Assembly: GCA_045128735.1 (NCBI GenBank)
Contig: JBGVRT010000017.1
Span: 8,374 to 72,373, forward strand
Length of the DNA: 64,000 nucleotides
Origin: RGIG8775 sp045128735
Lineage (GTDB): Bacteria > Bacillota > Clostridia > Oscillospirales > CAG-272
Direction of reading: 5' to 3'
In this document: one piece after another, positions 1 through 8,231 of the stretch
Position numbering within the stretch: position 1 is the stretch's first letter
Layout: every line of letters begins with the position of its first letter
Notes under the pieces: generated by a model
Seen by the model: the letters and a program-made list of their open reading frames with translations, nothing else
Database searches by the model: none
What the model was told of the DNA's origin: nothing
Program-made: the position numbers and the translations under genes

Positions 1-1135
1 TCTCACCGTTCGTTGCAGACACAGCGTAAAGCCCCTTTTCGCCACACTCAAGGGCGGTCTGTTCTCCAAGCTTATAAAGCTCATTAAACGCCACAAGCGC
101 GTAATATGCCTGCGTGGGGGTTAAGGTCATAGGGTGAAAAAGTCCTGCGTAAACAGAGCCCTGAAGCCGCGCGTCGTAAAACATACACATATCAACGTCG
201 GTATTCTGCATACCGAGCATCATTGCCGCCACGTTTGCTCCGTGACTGCCTGTGCATCGGGTATCGGGGGCGGGATTCCACTCGTTGAGGTGTATCTCGA
301 TATCTCCGTATCCGCTTTCCTTAAGCCTATCACTTATCCACTCGGCGCGCTGAATCATTTTTTGAGGTAATTGATAGCCGTGCCACGAAAAAAAGTCGAT
401 AGGCGGCTTTTTCGCTTTCAGATACTCGATAAATTTGTAAAAGAAATTGAGCCAATCCACCTGCAAGGGATACTGTTCCCTTTCGGCATTATTAAAGAAA
501 GCTGCTTGAATACCGCAGGCGGCATATCCGCCTATTTTTATACTCGGGAATCTCGACTTAAGGTGGCGTGAGGTTATATCGTAAAGCTCAAAATACTGCT
601 CCGCGCTTGCGTGCCACATCTGAGGATAGCCGCGGATTTCAGTATCTCCGTCGGGCTCGTTCCATATCTCCCAATATTTGATATCATAGAAAAAGCCGTC
701 AGCCCAGCCCTCGTTGTAATGGGCGACAATATGCTCACAAATGCGCGCCCATTTGTGGAAATCCTTGGGCGGCTTAGTATTATAAGCTTTGATTGCGGCT
801 TGATTTTCTATGGTTATGCCGAGTCGGTAATACGGCTCGACACCTGCCTCCTTAAGGGCGGCTATAAGTGCATCGGTAAATGTAAAATCATAGCTTGCTG
901 GATCGTTTTCGTCCGCATCAAAATTGCGGAAAATATTGGGAATGTCCACAAATCGGTTTGAGCCGTAGGGACCGCCAACATCGTGAAGTCTTGACACGGG
1001 AACACCTGCCTCGTTAAGGTAGTGAAAATGATGAAAAAAATTCTTACCGAGTCCGCCTATGGGAGCCTGCCCCACCGCGTGCATCGGCTTTATTTTTTCG
1101 ACAGTTTTTGAATTATCTATTTTAATAACTGCCAT
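1..1135 (-). CDS. GH39-like glycoside hydrolase, C-terminus beyond window
   Basis: Reading from an ATG at 1135 the frame is open to the window edge (378 codons), so only the C-terminus is missing. The sequence shows the two catalytic motifs of a clan-A retaining glycosidase: WEIWNEPD with the likely acid/base Glu160, and IHLNEWNP with the likely nucleophile Glu285. The motif pattern and the early GG..FHHFHY..EAGVP region resemble GH39 (beta-xylosidase/iduronidase-like). No signal peptide is visible, so a cytoplasmic enzyme acting on imported oligosaccharides is inferred. The start is fixed by GGAGGGG 5-6 nt upstream and by a strong promoter at 1165-1193. The substrate cannot be assigned. Confidence 0.8.
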   Translation of the reverse strand, partial: MAVIKIDNSKTVEKIKPMHAVGQAPIGGLGKNFFHHFHYLNEAGVPVSRLHDVGGPYGSNRFVDIPNIFRNFDADENDPASYDFTFTDALIAALKEAGVEPYYRLGITIENQAAIKAYNTKPPKDFHKWARICEHIVAHYNEGWADGFFYDIKYWEIWNEPDGDTEIRGYPQMWHASAEQYFELYDITSRHLKSRFPSIKIGGYAACGIQAAFFNNAEREQYPLQVDWLNFFYKFIEYLKAKKPPIDFFSWHGYQLPQKMIQRAEWISDRLKESGYGDIEIHLNEWNPAPDTRCTGSHGANVAAMMLGMQNTDVDMCMFYDARLQGSVYAGLFHPMTLTPTQAYYALVAFNELYKLGEQTALECGEKGLYAVSATNGE

Positions 1136-1164
1136 AATCCCCCTCCAAAGTATTTTCTAAAAAT

Positions 1165-1193
1165 ATTTTAACACATAAAAAAAGTTTTGTCAA
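1165..1193 (-). promoter_or_regulatory. Sigma-A promoter of the GH39-like gene
   Basis: On the minus strand TTGACA (1193-1188) and TAAAAT (1170-1165) are separated by 17 bp, with TGT just upstream of the -10. The GH39-like start codon lies about 30 bp downstream. Confidence 0.8.
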
Positions 1194-1237
1194 GTCATAC
1201 GTAAGTGTTGCAAAAAGTTTGTGTTTGGAAGTGGTAG

Positions 1238-1580
1238 AACGGGGCGCTTTTTGGTAAAAAAGCTCCGCAAAAAACTTTTCGTGCAGGTTCTTCGTTAGAT
1301 TTGAGCGACTCGCAGATACATTATTGTTTGGCGCACTACGTTCGCACAAACCGTTGTAGGTACCGGCGTCCCTACAAGGTTGGGTGCTCCGCAGATACAC
1401 ACCTTCAAACACCAATTTGTCGCAAAAAACAATATTGATACACCGTATGGGCGGGCATTGCCCGTCCGTAAGTATAGGTTTAAGCCGAATATTCGGACGA
1501 CGCGCATCGTTGATGCGTATGGTCGCCCCTACAAGGTTTGAGCGCAATCTCAAAACACACTTCCAAACACCAATTTACGG
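1238..1580. repeat. Non-coding dispersed repeat block, copy 1
   Basis: This gene-free stretch holds sequence recurring at 49690-49975 and 53595-53725. Shared pieces are a palindromic GCTTTTTGGTAAAAAAGC next to CTCCGCAAAAAACTTTTCG (1243-1281), GCGACTCGCAGATA (near 1305), and CACCTTCAAACACCAATTT-type sequence twice (1398-1418 and 1556-1576). GGGCGGGCATTGCCCGTCC and CGCATCGTTGATGCG are further short palindromes. No open frame in the block has a ribosome site or protein-like composition. I take it as a mosaic of interspersed repeats of unknown role. Confidence 0.6.
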
Positions 1581-1588
1581 CACAACAG

Positions 1589-1617
1589 AAAGACCGCGGC
1601 TGAAAGCCGAGGTCTTT
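1589..1617 (-). terminator. Terminator after thrS
   Basis: Inverted repeat AAAGACC-GCGGCT-GAA-AGCCG-GGTCTTT with T-rich sequence on both sides, about 75 bp beyond the thrS stop. It could serve either strand. Confidence 0.6.
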
Positions 1618-1690
1618 TGAACTGCGTTAAATTATATTAGTATCAATTATACTGCGTGATGTTGAACCGTTTGCTCACGCCCACGGGGGC

Positions 1691-3631
1691 TTATTTTGCA
1701 AAGGTTGCGATCTCCTCTGCCGCCATAGCGATAAACTCGTCCACAGTCATTACAGTGCTTTCGCCCGTCTTGCGCGAACGAACGGCAACCTTGCCCTCGC
1801 TCATTTCCTTTTCGCCGATTACGAGCATATAAGGCACCTTCTGAAGTTGTGCTTCGCGAATCTTATAGCCTATCTTCTCATTTCTCTCATCAAGCTCGGT
1901 TCTCATATTGAGAGCCTCAAGCTTTCTCTGAAGCTGCTCTGCGTATTCGTGCTGGTCTACGCCGATGGGAAGAATCTTTATCTGTGTGGGAGCTATCCAC
2001 ATAGGAAGTGCGCCTGCATACTTCTCAAGCATAAGCGCGAGAGTTCTTTCATAGCAACCGAGAGAGGTTCTGTGAATGATGTAAGGAGTTACTCTCTTGT
2101 CGTTGCTGTCGGTATACTCCATACCGAACTTCTTTGCGAGAAGCATATCTATCTGAATTGTGATAAGCGTATCTTCCTTACCGTGAACGTTCTTTATCTG
2201 AATGTCAAGCTTAGGTCCGTAGAACGCAGCCTCGTCGATACCGATAGAATAGTTATCCTTACCGAGAAGCTTGTCAAGCAGATTACCCATAACGCTCTGC
2301 GCCTCATCCCACTGCTCGGGTGTTCCCTCGTACTTATCTGTACGCGCGGGATCCCACTGCGAGAAGCGGAAGGAGCAGTCCTCCCTAAGTCCTACCGCAT
2401 CAAGCATAAAGAGTGCCAACTCGAGACAACCCTTGAACTCCTCCTCAAGCTGCTCGGGCGCAAGTACAAGGTGACCCTCGGAGATGGTAAACTGTCTTAC
2501 GCGGATAAGTCCGTGCATTTCGCCGCTATCCTCGTTTCTGAAAAGCGTAGAGGTCTCGCCAAGTCTCATGGGAAGATCTCTGTAGGAACGCTTTTTGTTA
2601 AGGAACACCTGATACTGGAAGGGGCATGTCATAGGACGGAGAGCAAAGCATTCCTTTGTCTCGTCGTGGGGGTCGCCGAGAATGAACATACCGTCAAGGT
2701 AGTGATCCCAGTGTCCCGAAATCTTATAAAGCTCACGCTTTGCCATAAGGGGAGTTTTTGTAAGAAGGTAGCCGCGGCGGCGCTCCTCGTCCTCAACAAA
2801 GCGCTGAAGAAGCTGAATGGTGCGTGCGCCCTTGGGAAGCATAATTGGGAGACCCTGACCTACAACGTCAACCGTAGTGAAGTACTCAAGGTCACGTCCT
2901 ATCTTGTTATGGTCGCGCTTTTTTGCCTCCTCAACAGCGGCAAGATAAGCGTTCATTTCGTCCTTTGCGGGGAATGCAACGCCGTAAATTCTCTGAAGCA
3001 TCTTATTGTTCTGGTCGCCCTTCCAATAAGCACCTGTGCACTGTGTAAGCTTGAACGCCTTTACAGCACCCGTGGAGTGAAGGTGAGGACCTGCGCAAAG
3101 GTCGGTAAATTCGCCCTGCTTATAGAAGCTGATTACCGCATCCTCGGGAAGCTCCTCAATAAGCTGAACCTTATAGGGCTCGTCCTTCTCACGCATAAGC
3201 TTGACAGCCTCCTCACGGGGAAGCTCGAAACGCTCGATAAGAAGATTCTCTTTAACGATCTTCTTCATCTCGTCCTCGATCTTTGCAAGAAGCTCGGGAG
3301 AGAAAGCAACCTCGCTGTCGATATCATAGTAAAATCCGTTTTCGATAGCGGGACCTATAGTGAGCTTTGCCGCAGGGTAAAGACGCTTTACCGCCTGAGC
3401 AAGGACGTGAGAAGCGGTATGACGGAACACGTGCTTTCCGCCTTCGTCCGCAAATGTAAGAAGCTTTACGTCGGCATCGGCATTAAGCTCCTTGGAGAGT
3501 GCGCATATCTCACCGCCAATTTCGCAGGCAAGTGTTGCGCGGCTTACAAGCTCGCCTGCGCGAGCCGCTTCGTAAACTGTTATCGGTGCTTCGCACTCGA
3601 CAATTTTTTCGCCAAAATTAACTTTTATCAT
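1691..3631 (-). CDS. thrS: Threonyl-tRNA synthetase
   Basis: At 646 residues this is a full-length class II ThrRS that charges tRNA-Thr. The N-terminal TGS domain starts MIKVNFGEK. The second editing domain carries HTASHVLAQAV and the CAGPHL region. The catalytic core includes RPMTCPFQYQVF (motif 2 region with the zinc Cys) and the C-terminal anticodon-binding domain ends the protein. The start has a GGAGG 7 nt upstream. The gene is preceded by a T-box leader and its own promoter, so expression should rise when uncharged tRNA-Thr accumulates. A long antisense frame over this gene is a codon-usage shadow. Confidence 0.98.
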   Translation of the reverse strand: MIKVNFGEKIVECEAPITVYEAARAGELVSRATLACEIGGEICALSKELNADADVKLLTFADEGGKHVFRHTASHVLAQAVKRLYPAAKLTIGPAIENGFYYDIDSEVAFSPELLAKIEDEMKKIVKENLLIERFELPREEAVKLMREKDEPYKVQLIEELPEDAVISFYKQGEFTDLCAGPHLHSTGAVKAFKLTQCTGAYWKGDQNNKMLQRIYGVAFPAKDEMNAYLAAVEEAKKRDHNKIGRDLEYFTTVDVVGQGLPIMLPKGARTIQLLQRFVEDEERRRGYLLTKTPLMAKRELYKISGHWDHYLDGMFILGDPHDETKECFALRPMTCPFQYQVFLNKKRSYRDLPMRLGETSTLFRNEDSGEMHGLIRVRQFTISEGHLVLAPEQLEEEFKGCLELALFMLDAVGLREDCSFRFSQWDPARTDKYEGTPEQWDEAQSVMGNLLDKLLGKDNYSIGIDEAAFYGPKLDIQIKNVHGKEDTLITIQIDMLLAKKFGMEYTDSNDKRVTPYIIHRTSLGCYERTLALMLEKYAGALPMWIAPTQIKILPIGVDQHEYAEQLQRKLEALNMRTELDERNEKIGYKIREAQLQKVPYMLVIGEKEMSEGKVAVRSRKTGESTVMTVDEFIAMAAEEIATFAK

Positions 3632-3655
3632 TTCAAAACCTCCGTTTTAATTTTC

Positions 3656-3842
3656 AAAAAAATAACACACCCCGACAATTGTGTCGGGGTGTGGAAAAAT
3701 CCGCACGGTTCCACCCGAGCTTTTAACTCATTAAGGTATGGAATTGTAAACATAAGGTGGTACAACTCCGAAGCTCTGCGAAGAACCTTTCACCAAACGG
3801 CCCTCTCTCTGTGCGCTTCCCTGTCGGGTGCGTATCCTTACG
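3656..3842 (-). promoter_or_regulatory. T-box riboswitch leader of thrS
   Basis: On the minus strand the leader carries the T-box core GGGTGGAACCG (3716-3706), which pairs with the tRNA acceptor end. It is followed by a strong terminator with arms CACACCCCGACA/TGTCGGGGTGTG (3693-3666) and a T-run at 3662-3656. The antiterminator side overlaps the terminator's 5' arm, as in the family. A likely Thr specifier ACC followed by A lies at 3761-3759 in the stem I region. The specifier is inferred by position and by the downstream gene. Confidence 0.92.
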
Positions 3843-3848
3843 TAATGT

Positions 3849-3877
3849 ATTTTACATCAACTTTTATTTTTTGTCAA
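3849..3877 (-). promoter_or_regulatory. Sigma-A promoter of thrS
   Basis: TTGACA (3877-3872), 17-bp spacer, TAAAAT (3854-3849) on the minus strand. Transcription would begin near 3842 at the start of the T-box. Confidence 0.85.
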
Positions 3878-3886
3878 GTCCCTTTT

Positions 3887-4321
3887 TCAAATAACCGTTC
3901 TTTTTTTGAGGTTATATTCCGAACGGGGATTGTATATCTCGCGCCAGGAAAGATCGCCTCTGTCAAGAGCCGTTATTATTACCTCTGCCGTAGCGATATT
4001 GGTCGCAACGGGGATATTGTAAAGGTCGCACATGCGCATAAGCTCATGCTCGGTATCGCTGTACTCGGTGTCGGGTCTTGTATCTCTGAAATTAAGAAGA
4101 ACGTCTATCTCGTTATACGCAAGTCGCGAAATAATCTGCTCCTCACCGCCGTGTTCTCCCGTAAGCAGTCTTTCTATCTCAAGTCCGGTCGCTTCGGATA
4201 TATACTTAGCGGTAATGCTTGTAGCGCACAGATTATGTTTACTGAGAATACCGCAGTAGGCGATACAAAATTGTGTCATAAGTTCTTTTTTAGTGTCGTT
4301 CGCAATTATTGCTATTTCCAT
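3887..4321 (-). CDS. MgsA-like protein (methylglyoxal synthase family, divergent active site)
   Basis: The 144-residue protein matches methylglyoxal synthase over its whole length. The shared parts include QFCIAYCGILSKHN, ISEATGLEI, the AYNEID segment and IPVATNIATAEVII. MgsA normally converts dihydroxyacetone phosphate to methylglyoxal. Several active-site positions differ. The usual SGP.GGDQQ is TGEHGGEEQ, so the catalytic Asp (Asp71 in E. coli) is Glu. The AHD near the N-terminus is AND, and the PHDPD segment with the conserved His is absent. I chose Met at 4321 because AAAGGAATGG lies just upstream; a longer frame to 4429 lacks homology. Whether it still makes methylglyoxal is doubtful. 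Confidence 0.8.
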   Translation of the reverse strand: MEIAIIANDTKKELMTQFCIAYCGILSKHNLCATSITAKYISEATGLEIERLLTGEHGGEEQIISRLAYNEIDVLLNFRDTRPDTEYSDTEHELMRMCDLYNIPVATNIATAEVIITALDRGDLSWREIYNPRSEYNLKKRTVI

Positions 4322-4399
4322 ATATGACCATTCCTTTCTCGGTTTTAATCTATACCGTAGCCACAAGTATAACCATGTGTTATGCAAATGTGATATTAT

Positions 4400-4429
4400 A
4401 TTATAACACACAAAGTACTGTTTTGTCAA
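4400..4429 (-). promoter_or_regulatory. Sigma-A promoter of the mgsA-like gene
   Basis: TTGACA (4429-4424), 18-bp spacer, TATAAT (4405-4400) on the minus strand. The leader is about 75 nt. Confidence 0.75.
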
Positions 4430-4516
4430 TATTTTTATGAATATTATAAGCCATTTTTTGCTAAATTAACAGTAATATTCAATATTTTTACATAATAATC
4501 CGCCAAAGATCCTTAT

Positions 4517-4834
4517 TTATGAATTTTTATTGATAAAATATCCACTTTTTCTTTGGCTTTCGACAAGCTTTCTGCCGCCGAGACGCTCCGACTTCCTGTT
4601 TATCGAGCAAATATGAACCGCAACACTCTTTTCGCCAAGCGCCAACGATTCATCGGCAAGCGCGGCGATTTCCTTTTTATTCAAGCTCACGTCAGAGTTA
4701 TAAAGCAGGCGAAAAATCTCAAATTCGCAGGCTGTAAGCTCAATTTTATAGCCAAGATATCTCACCTCGCCGCTTCTGCCGTCAACACGTACATAGGGAT
4801 AGCGCGGCGCAAGGTCATTATTTAACTTTTCCAA
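4517..4834 (-). CDS. Stand-alone OmpR/PhoB-type winged-helix DNA-binding protein
   Basis: The 105-residue protein consists almost entirely of a Trans_reg_C winged helix. It starts with the beta-strand RYLGYKIELTACEFEIFRLL, then a helix-turn-helix and the wing LVESQRKSGYFI. There is no receiver domain, unlike normal two-component regulators. The start must be TTG at 4834, because the codons just upstream run into a stop; GAGAGAG 6 nt upstream is a modest ribosome site. It lies downstream of the cps operon, separated by a hairpin and a miniature element. A role in controlling the capsule genes is possible but only inferred. Confidence 0.7.
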   Translation of the reverse strand: MEKLNNDLAPRYPYVRVDGRSGEVRYLGYKIELTACEFEIFRLLYNSDVSLNKKEIAALADESLALGEKSVAVHICSINRKSERLGGRKLVESQRKSGYFINKNS

Positions 4835-4853
4835 AGCACTCTCTCATTTCAAA

Positions 4854-4883
4854 CGGGGCTGTCACACAAGGATAACAGCCCCG
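4854..4883. terminator. Hairpin CGGGGCTGT/ACAGCCCCG
   Basis: A 9-bp perfect stem with a 12-nt loop, followed on the plus strand by TTTTT (4886-4890). It lies between the miniature element after cpsD and the winged-helix gene. The same GGGGCTGTC stem family recurs at 33596 and 44326. Confidence 0.55.
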
Positions 4884-4893
4884 GATTTTTAAT

Positions 4894-5053
4894 GGTCACC
4901 TCTAAGAACTCAACGGCAGACGAATCGGCGGTGCTTTTTCTGTCATGCGTCACAAAAATTCTTCGCATAGGGTAAACTATACGCGCGAATTTTTGTTTAG
5001 ACTGACGAAAAAATCCCTCGCCGCTCGCCTCGCGTGAGTTTTTAGAGGTGACC
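4894..5053. mobile_element. MITE-like miniature element with 12-bp terminal inverted repeats
   Basis: GGTCACCTCTAA at 4894-4905 and its exact complement TTAGAGGTGACC at 5042-5053 bound 160 bp with no gene. The right end overlaps the cpsD stop codon by one base. The outward continuation of the right end (TAAAAACTCACGCGAG) closely matches 56738 onward (TAAAAAATCACGCAAG), so the end occurs at least twice in the window. No transposase is inside. A non-autonomous element is the likeliest reading. Confidence 0.55.
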
Positions 5054-5739
5054 TAATATTTTCCGCCGTATGCGCCGCGGTATTTGTTATAATATCCGTA
5101 GCGCTTACCTTTTTTCTCCTGCTTGTTAAGCACCGCGCCGATAATATGCGCGCCACTCTTTTCAAGCTGATTTTTTACGTTTTTTGCAATCTCGCCCTTT
5201 ATCTTGCCCTCGGGAATTACGAGTATCGCGCTGTCGCAAACACTTGCGACAACCGCCGCGTCAACCACCACTCCGAGAGGGGGAGTGTCAACTATGATGT
5301 AATCGTAAATCGCCTTTTGCTCGTCAACGAAGCTCTTGAGCGCGGATGAGCTGAGAAGCTCTGCGGGATTTGCGGGATACTGACCCGAGAAAATCATATC
5401 AAGACCGCTTATCTGCGTTGAGAACTTAACGTCGGCAAGCGTAGCCTGGCTGCTGAGATATTCGCTGAAGCCGACAACGCCTACTTCGTCGGAATAGGTT
5501 GTAAGCAAAACCGATTTTCTGAGATCGGAGTCAACTACAAGCACCTTTTTGCCTGCCTGTGCAAGCGTTACGCCAAGCCCCAACGAAATAGTGGACTTGC
5601 CGTCGTTTGGCAAACAGCTTGTTACAACTATAACCTTTACGTCGGGACCGCAGAACTGAACGTTTGCGCGGAGCGACTTAAACGCTTCACACGCACCCGA
5701 GAGTTCTTCTCTGTCTATTTTCAAGCTTATTTTTTTCAT
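5053..5739 (-). CDS. cpsD: CpsD/CapB-family tyrosine-protein kinase
   Basis: The 228-residue BY-kinase autophosphorylates on tyrosines and regulates capsule or exopolysaccharide assembly with CpsC. Visible features are the Walker A SCLPNDGKST, the Walker A' VVDSDLRKS, Walker B YIIVDTPP, and a C-terminal tyrosine cluster YGYYNKYRGAYGGKY. It is the last gene of cpsB-cpsC-cpsD, 15 bp after cpsC with its own GGAG site. Its stop codon abuts the miniature element at 4894-5053. Confidence 0.93.
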   Translation of the reverse strand: MKKISLKIDREELSGACEAFKSLRANVQFCGPDVKVIVVTSCLPNDGKSTISLGLGVTLAQAGKKVLVVDSDLRKSVLLTTYSDEVGVVGFSEYLSSQATLADVKFSTQISGLDMIFSGQYPANPAELLSSSALKSFVDEQKAIYDYIIVDTPPLGVVVDAAVVASVCDSAILVIPEGKIKGEIAKNVKNQLEKSGAHIIGAVLNKQEKKGKRYGYYNKYRGAYGGKY

Positions 5740-5754
5740 AATTCACTCTCCTGT

Positions 5755-6483
5755 TTACGCTCTGCGGGATTTTTTGTTCTTCTTGGGACTTGTATAAGGA
5801 ATAACTCCGAGAACGCTCAAGCCAAGTATCTCCTCGATGTCCTCGGCAGTCTTGATCTTGTCGTCGTGTATCATTATAAGAATGAAGATTGCATAAATGA
5901 TGATAGCCGCAACAAGGCCCGCGATAACCGCGAACTCAACTCCAACCGAGTTGGAGGGGTTCTTACTGAGAGTACCCTCGTCAATAACCTTTGCGGTAGC
6001 AAACTCTATGTACTCCTCGATCTGCGCCGCGCCTATACGGCAAAGCGAGTTTACAATATCACGCGAAAGCACGGCGTCACCGCTTGTAACCGTAACCTCA
6101 AGCACGTGAGAATCGGGGTAATTTGAAACAGATATCATACTTTTGAGCTTGGAATAGTTAATTCCCTTTGACTCAAGATCAAGCTCATCGATTATACGGT
6201 AGAGCACCGAGCGGCTTGTCATAAGCTGTTCGCAGTCGTTCACCGCGGTAATGGTAAGCGAGTAGTAGTACGCACTGGAGGACGCCGAGAGATTCTCCTC
6301 GGGGTTCATGACCATTATCGTGGACTTGGAGGTATACTGCTCGGTATAGTTGGTGGCAAGCACCGCAAAGGTAGCCCCACCCACAATAAGCGCCGCAAGA
6401 ATCATTATCCAAAGGCGCTTGAGCAACACCGCAAGCATATCGGTAATTTTAATGCTGATATCGTTTGTACTGTTCATTTTCAT
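5755..6483 (-). CDS. cpsC: CpsC/YveK-type polysaccharide co-polymerase and kinase modulator
   Basis: The 242-residue Wzz-domain membrane protein activates CpsD and influences chain length. It has a membrane segment near residues 28-48 (LWIMILAALIVGGATFAVLA) and a second near 178-200 (FAVIAGLVAAIIIYAIFILIMI). A cytoplasmic tail follows, as expected for Gram-positive CpsC. The start may be the ATG at 6483 or the third codon at 6477, which fits the AGGAG spacing better. It lies between cpsB and cpsD. Confidence 0.9.
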   Translation of the reverse strand: MKMNSTNDISIKITDMLAVLLKRLWIMILAALIVGGATFAVLATNYTEQYTSKSTIMVMNPEENLSASSSAYYYSLTITAVNDCEQLMTSRSVLYRIIDELDLESKGINYSKLKSMISVSNYPDSHVLEVTVTSGDAVLSRDIVNSLCRIGAAQIEEYIEFATAKVIDEGTLSKNPSNSVGVEFAVIAGLVAAIIIYAIFILIMIHDDKIKTAEDIEEILGLSVLGVIPYTSPKKNKKSRRA

Positions 6484-6509
6484 TGCTCCTGATTATTTTT
6501 TGATTTTGG

Positions 6510-7235
6510 TCACACTCTTTGATTTGAAAGAATTTTCTGCGGAACGGTACAAAATACCTCCTCCGCGTAGTTATAGCCGAATTTTGAGATTACAAGCTCC
6601 GCCGCTTTTTTCATATCGGGCGGACGCTGTTGCAGGTCGTGGGCGTCTGACGCCACCAAATCCACCAAGCCCTCTGCAAACAGCTTCATGCATTGCCTTC
6701 TTGAAGCCGACATAAAACCTTTAAGCAACGATTTGGCGTTGATCTGTATAACCGCACCCAGATCCGATATTCTCCGCACGTCCTCAAGTCTGCCAAAAAG
6801 CTCGGCATAGCGTTCGATATGAGCGACAACGGGAATATATCCGCTGTTTACAAGCCGTTCGACACCCTTTACCACGCTTCTCGCATCCGGCGTCCCCATA
6901 AAGTCAAGCAAAATATAACGCGAACCTGCAAGCGTAAGCACGCGCCCATCGGAAATCGCATCAACGCAATCGTAGTGATAAGACACCTCCGAGCCTGCGT
7001 AAAGCTTCATTTCGGGCAAATACTCCCTGCAATATTCCTCGGCGCACGCAAGGCGCTCTGCTATCTGCTGTGGAGTACAATTGTTCTTTGAGGTAAAGTA
7101 GTGCGGAGTGAAGCAAATACTTCTCACGCCGCTATCATATGACGCCCTTAACATTGCGAAGGTAGTTTCGCGGCTGTCTGCGCCGTCGTCAAGCTCAAAA
7201 AGCGAATGATTATGAAGGTCGGTAATTTCAAACAT
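6510..7235 (-). CDS. cpsB: CpsB/CapC-type tyrosine-protein phosphatase (PHP fold)
   Basis: This 241-residue metal-dependent phosphatase removes phosphate from CpsD. PHP motifs are visible: TDLHNHSLFELDDGA at residues 5-19, the FTPHY motif near 41, the AHIERY motif near 140, and SDAHDLQQR near 196. It is the first gene of the operon behind a strong promoter. The usual cpsA-type gene and capsule-synthesis genes are not adjacent. Confidence 0.92.
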   Translation of the reverse strand: MFEITDLHNHSLFELDDGADSRETTFAMLRASYDSGVRSICFTPHYFTSKNNCTPQQIAERLACAEEYCREYLPEMKLYAGSEVSYHYDCVDAISDGRVLTLAGSRYILLDFMGTPDARSVVKGVERLVNSGYIPVVAHIERYAELFGRLEDVRRISDLGAVIQINAKSLLKGFMSASRRQCMKLFAEGLVDLVASDAHDLQQRPPDMKKAAELVISKFGYNYAEEVFCTVPQKILSNQRV

Positions 7236-7284
7236 AAATTCACTTCCCTATACAAATTCGGCAAAACCAATACTTACTCGCTTA

Positions 7285-7313
7285 ATTATATCATATAAAT
7301 ATTCGATTGTCAA
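7285..7313 (-). promoter_or_regulatory. Sigma-A promoter of cpsBCD
   Basis: TTGACA (7313-7308), 17-bp spacer ending in TGA, TATAAT (7290-7285) on the minus strand. Confidence 0.88.
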
Positions 7314-7355
7314 GCCAAACAAGACCAAATCCGACACCGTTTTTGCAAAATTCGC

Positions 7356-8171
7356 TCAGTGCGACTTATTTATAACCGAAAGCATAGTGCCGCGCATTCC
7401 CTTCATTCTTCTATGGGAGTAATATTTATCCTCGAGGCAGAAGCTGCATTCGTCGCAAAGGTCGATATTGGAGCTTGGAACTCCGCAAGAAACAAGCAAG
7501 CTATAATTCATTCCCTTTATATCGGCAAAAAGACTTTTTCCTCGGCGTTCAATAAACCTCTCGGCATATTCCGCACCAAGGAAATCGGCAACTGTATCGG
7601 GAAATTCCTCGCCCACCTCAAAGCAGCATTTCCCTATTGACGGGCCTATCGCCGCGCGTATGCGCCCTATATCCGCGCCTTTTTTTACAAGTGCCTTTAC
7701 TCCCTCGCGCGCGATACCGCCCACCGTTCCGCGCCAACCTGCGTGGAGCGCACACACGGCAATTATCTCACCGTTTTCGTCCTCAGCCTCAAGGAGTATG
7801 GGAACACAATCGGCACTTTTCACCCCAAGCGTGACAAGCTCCGAATCGGTCACATAGCCGTCTCCCTCACCCTCGGGCGGCTTGAAATATCCGCGTCCGC
7901 GGTCATTTTCGTCCACGTCAAGCACCTTTGCCGAATGTATCTGCGGCAAGCTGATGACGCTTTCCTTATCAAATCCCACCGTCTTGGCAAAGCGCGAAAG
8001 ATTTTCAAGCACAACGCCGTCGCTGTCACCTCGCCCGAAAGCAAGGTTAAGCGACGAGGTATGCTCAAGGTTACTTACACCGCCCATCCTCGTTGCAAAT
8101 CCGTGGCGTGACTTGAGTATATCCGAGCGCAAATATACAACGCCGTTTTCGGCTCTCACCGTTTCAAACAT
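7356..8171 (-). CDS. pgeF: Peptidoglycan editing factor PgeF / laccase-domain protein (YfiH family)
   Basis: The family removes wrongly incorporated residues from cell-wall precursors and has also been described as a purine nucleoside phosphorylase. The 271-residue protein shows RMGGVS, SADCVPILL, ALHAGWRGTVGG and the metal-site region DLCDECSF. I start at 8171, where GGAGG lies 6 nt upstream; the longer frame has no ribosome site and runs over the serA terminator. It sits directly downstream of the serC-serA operon behind that terminator. Confidence 0.9.
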   Translation of the reverse strand: MFETVRAENGVVYLRSDILKSRHGFATRMGGVSNLEHTSSLNLAFGRGDSDGVVLENLSRFAKTVGFDKESVISLPQIHSAKVLDVDENDRGRGYFKPPEGEGDGYVTDSELVTLGVKSADCVPILLEAEDENGEIIAVCALHAGWRGTVGGIAREGVKALVKKGADIGRIRAAIGPSIGKCCFEVGEEFPDTVADFLGAEYAERFIERRGKSLFADIKGMNYSLLVSCGVPSSNIDLCDECSFCLEDKYYSHRRMKGMRGTMLSVINKSH

Positions 8172-8184
8172 ATCGTTCCTCCGT

Positions 8185-8213
8185 AAAAAACGTGCAGAAC
8201 AAACGCCCTGCAC
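8185..8213 (-). terminator. Terminator after serA
   Basis: Stem GTGCAG/CTGCAC (8213-8192) followed on the minus strand by six T (8190-8185), 20 bp beyond the serA stop. Confidence 0.75.
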
Positions 8214-8231
8214 GATATTTTATGCTTAAAA

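Noticed and set aside
1122..1553. 143-codon frame on the minus strand in the repeat block
   Set aside because: It lies in dispersed repeat sequence, overlaps the GH39 start region and has no protein-like pattern.
1847..4327. 826-codon open frame on the plus strand over thrS
   Set aside because: It is antisense to the clear thrS, T-box and mgsA-like genes, has no ribosome site and a meaningless composition; long shadows also occur opposite ileS (21177-22625) and serC (9520-10395).
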